The notes below the pieces were generated by a model. It ran no database searches and was not told the DNA's origin. It saw only the letters and a program-made list of their open reading frames with translations. DNA of 38,382 nucleotides from JALZBN01 sp035525375 (GTDB taxonomy: Bacteria > Actinomycetota > Acidimicrobiia > Acidimicrobiales > AC-14), in the NCBI GenBank assembly GCA_035525375.1, contig DATLEI010000021.1, positions 1 to 38,382 of the forward strand, written 5' to 3'. Shown here in pieces: positions 1-8,503 of this stretch; the first letter of the stretch is position 1, and every line of letters begins with the position of its first letter. A program made the position numbers and the translations under genes.

Positions 1-97
1 CGGTCTGGAGGTCGATTCCCGATGTGTTGGTCACGTCAATCGCAAAAGCGAGAATGGCGCCTACTGCAATAAGGAAGACACTGACACCGATACCCAT
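1..97 (-). CDS. DUF6458 family small membrane protein (N-terminal part)
   Basis: Only the first 32 codons lie in the window; the gene runs off the left edge. The reading begins MGIGVSVFLIAVGAI and continues through a hydrophobic stretch to a VTNTSGIDLQT segment. This is the characteristic start of the short DUF6458 membrane proteins of actinobacteria, one hydrophobic helix followed by a GIDLQT-like turn. The ATG at 95-97 is fixed by a strong Shine-Dalgarno AAAGGAG a few bases upstream, in the region 102-110. The gene is divergent from the lipoprotein gene at 226. The family has no established function. Family assignment is from memory of the consensus and cannot be checked against the missing C-terminus. 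Confidence 0.75.
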   Translation of the reverse strand, partial: MGIGVSVFLIAVGAILAFAIDVTNTSGIDLQT

Positions 98-121
98 CTT
101 TGCTCCTTTGTGTTCGCTCTG

Positions 122-136
122 AGGCCGCTACGGCCT
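122..136. promoter_or_regulatory. Short inverted repeat in the divergent intergenic region
   Basis: AGGCCG and CGGCCT flank a 3-base loop, a perfect 6-bp inverted repeat. It lies between the divergent starts at 97 and 226, so it could be an operator or a small leader hairpin. Nothing else in the 128-base gap is recognisable, and a repeat this short and GC-rich can arise by chance. Confidence 0.2.
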
Positions 137-225
137 TGTGATTCAGGCGTACCCACCGGCGCGGATGACAAACGTCCAACTCGGGTAGATCGGTGTTCAG
201 TCCGTTCGCCAGTGGAGGTGCACCG

Positions 226-1050
226 ATGCGCAGGGCGATGATCGTGGTGGTGGCCCTGGGCCTGCTTGCTGCGTCATGTGAGGACGAAAAGGTTGGGTCC
301 GCCAAGGCTCCGATCGACGTGGTGGCCGCGCGGGCGCCTGACCAGACGGCAAAGGCGAAGACGGCCAGGACCTCCTTCACAATCTCCGGAATCAGTTCCG
401 GTTCGGGCGCGGATGTGACAGCTGAGGGAACCTTTGACCTCGAGGAGGGCCGAGGCCTCATCACTACTGACCTCCCCGAGGTCGCCGGTGTGCAACTCGG
501 CAAGGTCGAGGCCATCGTCGACGGCGGCGCCCTTTACCTCAAGGTGCCGAGTCTCATTGCCGATCAGGTCGGCAAGGAATGGGTGAAGCTCGACGTCGGG
601 GAGGTCTCGCAGAAGCTCGCCGACATCGATATCTCGGGCTTGGCGCGCGCCGGCACCGGGAATCCGACGTATGCCCTTGACAATCTACGGGGCGCCACCA
701 ACGTGACGGTCGTCGGCGAGGAACGGATCCGCGGCGAGAAGACCACCCACTACAAGGCCACGATCGACACGAAGAAGGCGACGGCCGCCGTTCCCTCCGA
801 TGAACGGGAAGCACTCGAGAAGGCGAACGAATTCCTCGGCAACAAGACGATCCCCGCGGACATCTGGCTCGACGCCGAGGGCCGGTTGAGGAAACTCCAG
901 TACACCGTAGATGCGCCGGTACGCGGTGCGAGTGACAGCGGGTCAAAGCCCAACTTCACCTACGAGCTGTACGAGTTCGGCGCGGCGGTTGATGCTGAAG
1001 TCCCGTCTGAAGACGAAGCCGTGAACCTGGCTGACGTGCTTCCCGGTTAG
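226..1050 (+). CDS. LppX/LprAFG-type lipoprotein
   Basis: A 274-residue exported lipoprotein. The signal peptide MRRAMIVVVALGLLAASC ends in a lipobox with Cys18 as the lipidation site. The body (about residues 35-260) has the alternating hydrophobic strands and TSFTISG start of the LppX/LprA/F/G fold. That fold is a half-barrel that carries lipids or lipoglycans across the actinobacterial envelope. The ATG at 226 is preferred over an in-frame ATG at 193 because GGAGGTG lies at 214-220 and because the signal peptide then begins correctly. The gene converges on the DUF4190 gene with a 4-nt overlap at the stops. The ligand cannot be inferred; LppX-like is a fold-level call. Confidence 0.72.
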   Translation: MRRAMIVVVALGLLAASCEDEKVGSAKAPIDVVAARAPDQTAKAKTARTSFTISGISSGSGADVTAEGTFDLEEGRGLITTDLPEVAGVQLGKVEAIVDGGALYLKVPSLIADQVGKEWVKLDVGEVSQKLADIDISGLARAGTGNPTYALDNLRGATNVTVVGEERIRGEKTTHYKATIDTKKATAAVPSDEREALEKANEFLGNKTIPADIWLDAEGRLRKLQYTVDAPVRGASDSGSKPNFTYELYEFGAAVDAEVPSEDEAVNLADVLPG

Positions 1051-1733
1051 GGCTCTACCGTCACTGTTTCGCCTTCGGAGGCCGTGGCGCTGTCCTGAAC
1101 CTCGCCCTCGACGATGGCGGTGACCTCGATCGATTCAGGTCCGCTGACGTTCGTGACTCGGGCTTCGCGTCCGATTCCCTCGCCGAGATCCAGCAGCGCA
1201 GAACCGCATCCTCTCTCCCGAGTGCCATCGACGTCGGGGTCGGAACTGTCGAGCGCTGCCGTCCAGCACACGTCTTCAGACGCCTCGATCCGCACGGTGG
1301 CGGTTTCGCCGATGTTGTCGATCTCGTCGCTGACCGCGACCAAGGTGATGATCGAGACGATGGCACCGAGTATCCCGATCCCGCCCAGGATGATTCCAGC
1401 AATGGCGAGTCCGTTGCCGGTCTCCCCGCGGGTTTTGATCTGCTTGAGGGCGATGATTCCGAACACGACCGCGACGATGGCAAGGACCCCGAAGCCCCAA
1501 AGGATTCCGCACACCAGCGCGGCGATGGCCAGGCCGTTCATCTTCCGGGACGGCTGCGCCTGGTAGGGCTGGTACGGCGGTGCCTGCTGTCCGTACGGGT
1601 TCGACGGCGCCCCTGGCGCGGCCGGTGTTGTGGGTGTGGGCTGGGTGGGCGGCGGCTGGGTCGCCTGCTCCGGCGGGTACCACTTGCCGTCCGACGCCTG
1701 CCACCATCCTGGTCCCTGCGAAACGTCGCTCAT
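1047..1733 (-). CDS. DUF4190 domain membrane protein with WYPPE motif
   Basis: A 228-residue protein in four parts. First is an N-terminal GPGWWQASDGKWYPPE motif (residues 7-22), the short cytoplasmic element common in actinobacterial membrane proteins. A Pro/Thr/Gln-rich linker runs to about residue 62. Two hydrophobic helices (about 66-92 and 108-134) are joined by a KQIKTRGETGNG turn, the DUF4190 signature. The extracytoplasmic C-terminal domain holds two Cys (in DVCW and RGCGS) that could form a disulfide. The function is unknown; such proteins are usually membrane-anchored sensors or envelope factors. It stands alone and converges on the lipoprotein gene. The ATG start has only a G-rich, imperfect ribosome-binding site. 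Confidence 0.75.
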   Translation of the reverse strand: MSDVSQGPGWWQASDGKWYPPEQATQPPPTQPTPTTPAAPGAPSNPYGQQAPPYQPYQAQPSRKMNGLAIAALVCGILWGFGVLAIVAVVFGIIALKQIKTRGETGNGLAIAGIILGGIGILGAIVSIITLVAVSDEIDNIGETATVRIEASEDVCWTAALDSSDPDVDGTRERGCGSALLDLGEGIGREARVTNVSGPESIEVTAIVEGEVQDSATASEGETVTVEP

Positions 1734-1827
1734 AACCCCGCCCTTCCAGGTTGTGTAACTGCCGGCGCGAAGCTAGGCGATGAACCGCCGCGTGTACTGG
1801 TTCTGCCGAAGCGGCGATGCCTGTGCG

Positions 1828-2930
1828 TCAGTTGAACCAGCCGGCCACGTCGGCTACGACGTGGCCGGAGCCGACGCTGTTGAACAGGTCGACGGCTCCG
1901 CCGGCGCCGACCTTCACGACCACCAGGTTGGGCACGGTCTGGCCGGCGACGTAGTTGAGGTTCGACGCAAGCGGCTTGGCCTCGCCCGCTGGGAACGCGG
2001 TGAGGAAGCTGGTCGCAGTTGGCTCAGTGACGGTCACGTTCAGGACGACGGCGGACACCCCCGAGGCCGGCACGCCGCCCTGCCCGGTCACCGAGAGGTG
2101 GAAGGTGCCGGCGGGGCCAACCTTGTCGCCGGAGCGGGTATCGAGGAGCCGGGAGGGGGCGACGGGCGTGAACAAACCGACCGAGGACGTGCCGTCCGTG
2201 CCGAACCAGCCGGCCACGTCGGCGATGACGTGGGTTGACCCGGAGCTGTTGAACAGGTTGACCTTGCCGCCGGCGCCGACCTTGACCACGACGAGGTTGG
2301 GCACGGTCTGGCCGGCCACGTAATTGAGGTTGGAGGCCAGCGGTCGGGCCTCCCCCGCGGGCCAGGCCGTCAGGTAGCTGGTGGCGGTGGGGTCGGTCGC
2401 CGTGACGTTGAGCACGACCGCCGACACGCCGGATGCCGGCACGCCGCCCTGGCCGGCGACCTGGAGAGCCAACGAGCCGGCCGGGCCGACCTTCGCAGCC
2501 GCCCGGGTGTCGAGTATCCGCACCGGCGTCACCGGCGTGTACCGCCCACCGGGCGTACCGATGTCGGGCCCGTACCAGCCGGCCACGTCGGCGATGACGT
2601 GGGTTGACCCGGAGCTGTTGAAGAGATCGACCTTGCCCTCGGTGCCGACTTTCACTACGACGAGGTTGGGCACGGTCTGGCCGGCGACGTAGTTCAGGTT
2701 CGACGCGAGGGGCCGGACGCTCCCGGCCGGCCACGCAGTCAGGAAGCTCGGCGCGCTCGGGTCGGTCACCGTCACGTTCATCACCACCGCGGAGACGCCG
2801 GCCGCGGGCACGCCGCCGGCACCGGTCACCTGGAGGCTGACCGCGCCGCCCGGCGCCAGCCGGACCGGCGGCGCCCCGAGGCCGGAGCGGGTGTCGAGGA
2901 CTCGGTGCGGCGTGAGGGGCTGGAACGTGC
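1828..2930 (-). repeat. Three tandem DNA copies of the LDTR...ADVAGW module
   Basis: Three direct copies of roughly 365 bp encode the C-terminal modules of the FG-GAP protein. Conservation extends to the DNA. The stretch encoding SNLNYVAGQTVPNLVVVKVG and the GSTHVIADVAGW segment are almost base-identical between copies, near 2210-2340 and 2575-2705. Such copies are good substrates for unequal recombination, and three related copies lie in the next gene. Confidence 0.85.
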
Positions 2931-5241
2931 TGCCTATGACCCCGCCGAGCTGCGGCGGCACGCCAGTAGAGGTGTTGCGGAGGACGTCGAGGCCGGTTGT
3001 GAAGTTGGCCGCGGCAATGTCGGGCCGGCGGTCGCCGGTGAAGTCGGCGAGGACCACTCCACTGGAAGGGGTGTTGCTCGGGCCGGAGGTCGGGTACAAC
3101 TGCTCGGCCCCCAGCTGCCCGCCGGCCTGTCGGAGCCGCACCCCGGCCGAGGAGCCGTACATCGCCACCAGATCAGTGCGGCCGTCGCCGTCCACGTCGC
3201 CCGTCCGAAGCGGGCCCGCGGCGTATGCGGCGACGTCCTGGCCAGGGGTGAGCGTCCCGCCGGCGCCCTGAACCAGGACCCGGAGGCCGACGACCTGTAT
3301 GCCCGCCTCGTAGCTGACGGCGACGTCGATCTTGCCGTCGCCGGTCAGGTCGCCGAGGGTGATCTCCGACGGGTTGGCGCCGATCGACGTGCGCTCGGCT
3401 GCCCCAAAGGTGCCGTCGGGCACCTGCCGGTACACCTCCACGGCTCCTGACGAGAAGTTGCTGATAGTCACCAGGTCGGGCCGGCCGTCGCCGGTCACGT
3501 CGCCGATGGCCATGTCGCTGCGGTACTCCGACACCACGGTGACCGGCGAACCGAAGGCGCCCGCGCCGAGGCTGCGGTAGACGGTGGTGGCGAGCCCGGT
3601 CATGACCATGTCGGCCCTGCCGTCGCCGTCGAGGTCAGCGAGGTCGACCCGGTTGGCGTAGGGCAGCTCGGTGTACGTGCGGTCGGCGAAGGTGCCGTTG
3701 CGCTGCATGAACACGTTGATGCCGTCGCGCATCCGCAGAACCAGGTCGGTCCGGCCGTCACCGTCGAGATCGCCTGCGGCCAGGACCATGATGTCCCCGT
3801 AGCCGGCGCCCGCCTCGGTGTCGAAGCTCACGGCACGGGGCAGCGAGCCGTCGGCCGCCTGGTAGAAGACGAACACCTTGTAGCTCGACGACGGGTCGGA
3901 CCTTCGGCGCGTGCTCAGCGCCACGTCGGTGCGGCCATCACCGTTGAAGTCGCCGGCCACCACCGACTCGCCGGCCGCAGCCAGGTCGTAGGACTGCGGC
4001 GCCGAGAACAGGGGCCGAGGGGCGCCGGGGGGCGGCGTCGTGGCGACAGTCGTGGGGAGTCGTACCGTCGACGTCGTCGTCGGGGGTCCGGCCTGCTGGC
4101 CCCACAGCGTGACGAGGCCGTGCTGGTCGTCCGCCATGACGATGTCGGCGCGCTGGTCCCCGTTCACGTCGCCGATCGCCATCCTGTGCGGCGAGGTGCC
4201 GTTGTTGTACGGGATACGGGTGAGTCGCTCAGGATCGAGGGTGTGGTCGGGGGTCTGGGCGTGGACGCCGACCCACATCCACGAGTCGTGAACGACGACG
4301 AGGTCGGCGCGCCCGTCGGTGTTCATGTCGCCGGCCTTGACCGAGCCGGGGATGTCGCTCGTGGCGTAGGTGGCCGGCGTGCGGGCGACGGTGCCATCGG
4401 ACAACTGGGGAAAGACGTTGAGCCGCGAGCTCGGCACGTTGCCGCCACCGGCGATCGACACGTCGGTGAGGCCGTCCCCGTTCACATCGGCCAGGGCCAC
4501 GCTCTTGCAGTTGGCGTCGCCGGCGTGCTCGGTGGGCGTGGCGAACGTCCCGCCGGCAAGTTGGGCGAATACGAGCGCCACCGTGCCGCTGCACGTGACG
4601 AGGTCCCGGCGTCCGTCACCGGTCACATCACCGACCTCTACCTCCACCTGGCGTTGAGGGGTGATGACGACGGGAGGAGCGAAGGTGCCGGCGCCCAGAC
4701 CCTTGAGCGCGACCAGGCCCATGGTGGCGCTCGACACGAGGTCGTGCTTCCCGTCGCCGTCGACGTCGACGGCCTTGACCGACTGCGCCCCATCAAGGGC
4801 GATCGGCGTCCCCGCGGTCAGGGAGCCGTCGTGCTGGATGAACACGTCGAGGGCGTGCCCGTTGGCCACCACGGCATCGGTCTTGCCGTCGCCATCGAGG
4901 TCACCGGCGGCGAGGCCGAGGTCGGGCATCCAGCTGTTCTGCGTGTCGAGCGACTGAACGCGGCTCATCCACCCGTCGGGGCCCTGGGCGAAGAGGTAGA
5001 CCCGGTTGGGCCGGCTCATGTCGTCGTCGGGCTCGTCGGTACTGACGACCACGTCGTTGCGGTCGTCGCCGGTGAAGTCGCCAATGGCGACCGCCTGAGC
5101 ATTGCCCACCTCGTGATTGACGTAAGGCGCGAAGACCGGGGTGGGGGCCATGGCCTGCGCTGGGACGACTGCAGCAAAACCCGTGGCGAGAAGGCCGAGG
5201 AGGGTGATGGTGAACAGGCTTCGCCGGCTACGGAGGGTCAT
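1828..5241 (-). CDS. Secreted FG-GAP double beta-propeller protein with three C-terminal LDTR/ADVAGW modules
   Basis: A 1137-residue exported protein. A signal peptide (about residues 1-31, ending AQA) is followed by fourteen FG-GAP/VCBS-type repeats with the calcium-binding pattern GDxxGDGxxD. Seven lie before a Thr/Pro linker (about residues 383-410) and seven after it (to about 760), so two seven-bladed propellers are expected. Three tandem modules of about 120 residues follow (about 770-892, 893-1015, 1016-1137). Each runs from LDTR through LNVT and SNLNY to ADVAGW, and the protein ends exactly at the last module. No catalytic motif is visible; a surface binding or adhesive role is an inference. 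The ATG is preceded by GGGAG and lies 2 nt after the upstream gene, so the two are one operon. Confidence 0.85.
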   Translation of the reverse strand: MTLRSRRSLFTITLLGLLATGFAAVVPAQAMAPTPVFAPYVNHEVGNAQAVAIGDFTGDDRNDVVVSTDEPDDDMSRPNRVYLFAQGPDGWMSRVQSLDTQNSWMPDLGLAAGDLDGDGKTDAVVANGHALDVFIQHDGSLTAGTPIALDGAQSVKAVDVDGDGKHDLVSSATMGLVALKGLGAGTFAPPVVITPQRQVEVEVGDVTGDGRRDLVTCSGTVALVFAQLAGGTFATPTEHAGDANCKSVALADVNGDGLTDVSIAGGGNVPSSRLNVFPQLSDGTVARTPATYATSDIPGSVKAGDMNTDGRADLVVVHDSWMWVGVHAQTPDHTLDPERLTRIPYNNGTSPHRMAIGDVNGDQRADIVMADDQHGLVTLWGQQAGPPTTTSTVRLPTTVATTPPPGAPRPLFSAPQSYDLAAAGESVVAGDFNGDGRTDVALSTRRRSDPSSSYKVFVFYQAADGSLPRAVSFDTEAGAGYGDIMVLAAGDLDGDGRTDLVLRMRDGINVFMQRNGTFADRTYTELPYANRVDLADLDGDGRADMVMTGLATTVYRSLGAGAFGSPVTVVSEYRSDMAIGDVTGDGRPDLVTISNFSSGAVEVYRQVPDGTFGAAERTSIGANPSEITLGDLTGDGKIDVAVSYEAGIQVVGLRVLVQGAGGTLTPGQDVAAYAAGPLRTGDVDGDGRTDLVAMYGSSAGVRLRQAGGQLGAEQLYPTSGPSNTPSSGVVLADFTGDRRPDIAAANFTTGLDVLRNTSTGVPPQLGGVIGSTFQPLTPHRVLDTRSGLGAPPVRLAPGGAVSLQVTGAGGVPAAGVSAVVMNVTVTDPSAPSFLTAWPAGSVRPLASNLNYVAGQTVPNLVVVKVGTEGKVDLFNSSGSTHVIADVAGWYGPDIGTPGGRYTPVTPVRILDTRAAAKVGPAGSLALQVAGQGGVPASGVSAVVLNVTATDPTATSYLTAWPAGEARPLASNLNYVAGQTVPNLVVVKVGAGGKVNLFNSSGSTHVIADVAGWFGTDGTSSVGLFTPVAPSRLLDTRSGDKVGPAGTFHLSVTGQGGVPASGVSAVVLNVTVTEPTATSFLTAFPAGEAKPLASNLNYVAGQTVPNLVVVKVGAGGAVDLFNSVGSGHVVADVAGWFN

Positions 5242-5243
5242 CG

Positions 5244-7625
5244 TCAGCTCCCGTACCAGCCGGCCACGTCGGCGATCAGCTGGACCGAACCGGAATCGAT
5301 GTAGAGGTCGACCGTCCCTCCGGGCCCGACCTGGACGACGACGAGGTTCGGCACCGTCTGGCCCGGCGCGTAGTTGAGGTTGGACGCCAGTGGACGGGGC
5401 GTGCCGCCGGGCCAGACGGTCAGGAAGCTCCCGCCGATCGGCTCGGTCGCCGTGACGTTCAGCACCACGGCGCCGACGGCGCCCGCGGGGATGTTGCTCC
5501 GGCCGGTGACCTGCAAGGACAGCGTGCCGCCGCCGACGACGCGTGCCATCGGTGCGCCGTTACCAGTGCGAGTGTCGAGGATGCGGCTGGGAGGGACAGC
5601 GGTGTAGGTCCCGATTGGCGTGGTGCCGTCGATGCCGTACCAACCGGCCACGTCGGCGATGACCTGGGTCGACCCCGCGCTGTTGTACAGGACGATTCGG
5701 CCGTCGGCACCGACCTTGACCACGACGACGTTGGCCACGGTGTCTCCGGCCCGGTAATTGAGGTTGGAAACCAGCGGCCGGGTCTCACCGCTCGGGTAAA
5801 CGGAGAGAAAGCTGACGGAGGCCGCTTCGGTGACTGTCACATTGAGGGCGACGGCTGACACGCCAGTGGCGGGGAGACCGCCGCGCCCAGTGACCTGGAG
5901 GGAAACCGTGCCGCCGGCCGGTACCCGCTGGGCCGGCGCTCCGTTTCCATTGCGGGTGTCGAGCAGGCGTGACGGTGGTAGAGGCGTGAACGCTGCTCCG
6001 GGCGTGGGCAGGTACGGGCCGTACCAGCCGGCGACATCGGCGATGACGTGCGTCGAACCCAAGTAGTTGAAGAGGTTGACCTCCCCGCCCGCACCGACCT
6101 TGACCACCACCATGTTCGGCTTCGTGGTCCCGGCGTCATAGTTGAGGTTCGAAGCGAGGGGTCGGGTCTCGCCGGCCGGCCACGCGGTGAGGAAGCTGCC
6201 GGCGCTCGGCTCGGTAACCGTGACGTTGAGGGCGACGGCGGTGACCCCGGTCGCCGGAACCCCACCGCGCCCGGTCACCTGCAGCGACAGGGTGCCGCCC
6301 GGCCCCACCTTGCTCGGCCCGCCACCGAGGCCGGTGCGAGTGTCGAGGATGCGGACCGGTGAGAGCGGGTGGTAAGCGCCCGGCGCAGGCGGCCGGGCCG
6401 GGAGGCCGGCGCCCGGCCACTCGAAAGCGCCGAGGTCGGCGGCGGCTGTCCCGTCGGCATTCCCGTCGACCACCCGAGCTGCCCCGTTGGCATCAGTGGC
6501 GGACAGGAGTGGGACGAGTGGATCGTCGTGGCCGGCGTCGATCGCCGGCGACCCGGCAATCAGGCCCAGGTCGGGCCCGACGAGGGGGTCGACCGAGATG
6601 TTTCCCACGATGCCGGTCGTGTCCGGGCACCATTGGAACGGTGTATCGGTCCCGTTGTAGACGTCGTTGTAGAAGAACCGACCGGGTATCGAGCCCTCGC
6701 AGCGCACGACGTCGCCCGTGGACGGCCCCGAGAAGATGTTGTTCACCGCGAACCAGTCGCCGCCGGAGAAGACGGCGGACCCCTGCGGCGCCCGGTTCCC
6801 GACCAGGGTGTTGTTGGCGAGGATGGCGCCTTGCGCGCCCACGGGGACGAGGATGTTGAGCGCTCCGCCGTATACGAGCGCCTCATTATCGACGAAGACG
6901 TTCTGCGAGATCAGGGGCCAGCTGAAGTTGACGATGTCGATCGCCCCTCCGCCCCCTCCGGTCGCCTGATTGCCGCGGAACACGTTGTTCCGGATGACGG
7001 CATCGAGCGCCGTCCACAGTGTCATCGCACCCCCCGAATAGGCCGAGGTGTTGTATTCGATGATGTTGCCCACGACATCGAGCCCGGAGGTCGACGTGAG
7101 GTAGAGGCCGCCGGCGCCGCCGCCGCCGGCGGTGTTGCCTCGGACAACGTTGTCCTGGATCAGTGCGCTCGAGCTGGCGATGTAGAAGCCGGCGCCCTCG
7201 TAGGCAGTATTGGCCGTGACAACGTTGCCCGTGATGGTGGGCGACGCGTTCGTGATGCGAATCCCGCCCGGGTTCCCGTTCCGCACCGTGAAACCGCGCA
7301 GTGACGTGGCGCGGGTCTCGGAGTGTTCGAACGTGACCACGGGCCCGGCGCGACCACCGTCGATGACGGTCGAGGCCGGGCCACGGGCGCTGCGAACCTC
7401 AATCCGCCGGCCGTGGAAGTCGAGGTTTTCCCGGTAGACACCGGGCGCAACGAGGACAGCGCCACCGTCGCCGGCGGCATCGATGGCGGTCTGGATCGTC
7501 GGCGCGTCGGTGGGGACGTTGACCACGGCGCCCGCGGCCCGGGCCGAGCCCGCGGGAAGAAAGGCGACCAACGAACCGAGGAAGGCCAGGGTGACCACAG
7601 CACTTCGTTTCCGGGCCCCGCGCAT
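5244..7625 (-). CDS. Secreted right-handed beta-helix protein with three C-terminal LDTR/ADVAGW modules
   Basis: A 793-residue exported protein. A signal peptide (about residues 1-30) precedes a right-handed parallel beta-helix (about 35-400). This begins PTIQTAIDAAGDGG and has repeated NxxxxN-type rungs such as ITNASPTITGNVV, as in NosD or pectate-lyase-like folds. A GSPAIDAG motif near the end of the helix is typical of choice-of-anchor secreted proteins. Three modules like those of the downstream FG-GAP protein follow (about 416-540, 545-668, 671-793). The beta-helix suggests polysaccharide binding or cleavage, but I cannot point to catalytic residues. The ATG has a modest GAAGG upstream. 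The next gene starts 2 nt after this stop, so both should share one transcript. Confidence 0.82.
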   Translation of the reverse strand: MRGARKRSAVVTLAFLGSLVAFLPAGSARAAGAVVNVPTDAPTIQTAIDAAGDGGAVLVAPGVYRENLDFHGRRIEVRSARGPASTVIDGGRAGPVVTFEHSETRATSLRGFTVRNGNPGGIRITNASPTITGNVVTANTAYEGAGFYIASSSALIQDNVVRGNTAGGGGAGGLYLTSTSGLDVVGNIIEYNTSAYSGGAMTLWTALDAVIRNNVFRGNQATGGGGGAIDIVNFSWPLISQNVFVDNEALVYGGALNILVPVGAQGAILANNTLVGNRAPQGSAVFSGGDWFAVNNIFSGPSTGDVVRCEGSIPGRFFYNDVYNGTDTPFQWCPDTTGIVGNISVDPLVGPDLGLIAGSPAIDAGHDDPLVPLLSATDANGAARVVDGNADGTAAADLGAFEWPGAGLPARPPAPGAYHPLSPVRILDTRTGLGGGPSKVGPGGTLSLQVTGRGGVPATGVTAVALNVTVTEPSAGSFLTAWPAGETRPLASNLNYDAGTTKPNMVVVKVGAGGEVNLFNYLGSTHVIADVAGWYGPYLPTPGAAFTPLPPSRLLDTRNGNGAPAQRVPAGGTVSLQVTGRGGLPATGVSAVALNVTVTEAASVSFLSVYPSGETRPLVSNLNYRAGDTVANVVVVKVGADGRIVLYNSAGSTQVIADVAGWYGIDGTTPIGTYTAVPPSRILDTRTGNGAPMARVVGGGTLSLQVTGRSNIPAGAVGAVVLNVTATEPIGGSFLTVWPGGTPRPLASNLNYAPGQTVPNLVVVQVGPGGTVDLYIDSGSVQLIADVAGWYGS
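5247..6380 (-). repeat. Three further tandem copies of the LDTR...ADVAGW module
   Basis: Three direct copies of about 370-390 bp form the 3' half of the beta-helix gene. They share the protein motifs of the copies at 1828-2930 but are more diverged from one another. Examples are SNLNYRAGDTVANVVVVKVG and SNLNYAPGQTVPNLVVVQVG. The six copies in two adjacent genes look like amplification of one module. Confidence 0.8.
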
Positions 7626-7706
7626 TGACTCTGCCTTCTTCCGCGAGAAGCCGGCTGGTCTCCCAGAGGACTATCGGCGTGGCGGGGCAGCTACTTGAGC
7701 GGGACG

Positions 7707-7778
7707 TGGGCGATACTGGTTTCGAACCAGTGACCTCTGCCGTGTGAAGGCAGCGCTCTACCGCTGAGCTAATCGCCC
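7707..7778 (-). tRNA. tRNA-Val (anticodon CAC)
   Basis: A 72-nt cloverleaf read on the minus strand. The acceptor stem GGGCGAT pairs with ATCGCCC. The D-arm is GCTC...GAGC. The anticodon stem CTGCC/GGCAG encloses loop TTCACAC, giving anticodon CAC for valine GUG codons. The T-arm ACTGG-TTCGAAA-CCAGT is canonical, and the discriminator base is A. CCA is not encoded. Its first ten bases overlap the 3' end of the upstream acetoacetate-decarboxylase-like gene, whose stop codon TAG falls at tRNA positions 8-10. Confidence 0.96.
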
Positions 7779-8437
7779 GAGTGGCGCCACGATAATGCAG
7801 GCTCGGCCGCGCCTCTGGGGGCCCGTTCCGCCACAGGCGACTGCTCGTGGAGCCGGGCCCGCCCCATCACCAGGCAGGAGCTCGAAACGACTGCGCCGCG
7901 ATGGCCACCCGCCAAGTCGGCGAGGGCATCGTCGCCCGGAACCGTGATCTCGACCTTGGCCAGACGCGCCAGCCCCCGCAGGCGACCGCCGACGGTGACG
8001 AGTCCGTCAGACCGGCGCTGCACCGATCGGAAAGGCACCAACGCCGGCAGTGGCGGGCCAGCCGTGACACCCCGGACCGAGATCTCCCGCTCGTTCCAGC
8101 GCAACTCGTGCACGTCGTCCTCAGACGACCAGGTCAGCCCGCCCAGCTCCTTGGGAAATCCCCAGTTCGACCGCCCTCCCAGACGCGCTTCGGGCGTCGT
8201 CACGACCATGGTCGTCACGCACATGCCCGGACGCGCGCCGGCGCGCGCCGGAGCCGCGACAGCGAACTCGAGATAGGGCCCAACCGGCGAGTCGTCGTAG
8301 CGCGCCGCGATGATGAGCCGCGGGCCCGGTAGCCGCTCAATGCCCGGCGGGAAAGGCGCGCCGTCGCAACCCCGGGCCAAGGCCACGACACACTCGCCCG
8401 ACAGCCGCCACGGTGCAGGAGGCCCAGTCACGTCCAC
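7769..8437 (-). CDS. Acetoacetate decarboxylase-like protein
   Basis: A 222-residue soluble protein of the acetoacetate decarboxylase (ADC) superfamily. NWGFPKELGG (residues 91-100) matches the family motif in which the Lys, here Lys96, forms the Schiff base with the beta-keto substrate. The preceding strands (LIIAARYDDSPVGPYLE) also fit the ADC double beta-barrel. Many actinobacterial members act on other substrates, so decarboxylation of acetoacetate is not assured. The GTG at 8437 has no Shine-Dalgarno. A second GTG at 8431 sits 6 nt after a TAGCGT -10-like hexamer and would give a leaderless message starting MTGPPAPW. The gene is divergent from the glycosyltransferase gene and ends inside tRNA-Val. 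Confidence 0.78.
   Translation of the reverse strand: MDVTGPPAPWRLSGECVVALARGCDGAPFPPGIERLPGPRLIIAARYDDSPVGPYLEFAVAAPARAGARPGMCVTTMVVTTPEARLGGRSNWGFPKELGGLTWSSEDDVHELRWNEREISVRGVTAGPPLPALVPFRSVQRRSDGLVTVGGRLRGLARLAKVEITVPGDDALADLAGGHRGAVVSSSCLVMGRARLHEQSPVAERAPRGAAEPALSWRHSGD
8232..8247. repeat. 16-bp perfect GC palindrome
   Basis: CGCGCGCCGGCGCGCG is its own reverse complement. It contains the 14-bp core GCGCGCCGGCGCGC that recurs at 16471-16484 and 25043-25056. It lies inside the acetoacetate-decarboxylase-like coding sequence, in an Ala/Arg/Gly-rich segment. Confidence 0.7.
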
Positions 8438-8503
8438 ACGCTAACGGCATCTGCAACACGAACCGGACTGCACGCCAATGGCGCGGCGTGCTTCAATCCC
8501 CGG

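Noticed and set aside
4120..5304. Plus-strand open frame opposite the FG-GAP gene (394 codons)
   Set aside because: Its apparent repeats (VHVADxH-like) are the reverse reading of the FG-GAP DNA repeats.
1828..6380. Possible mobile element from the long direct repeats
   Set aside because: The repeats are coding modules in one frame with no terminal inverted repeats, target duplications or transposase.
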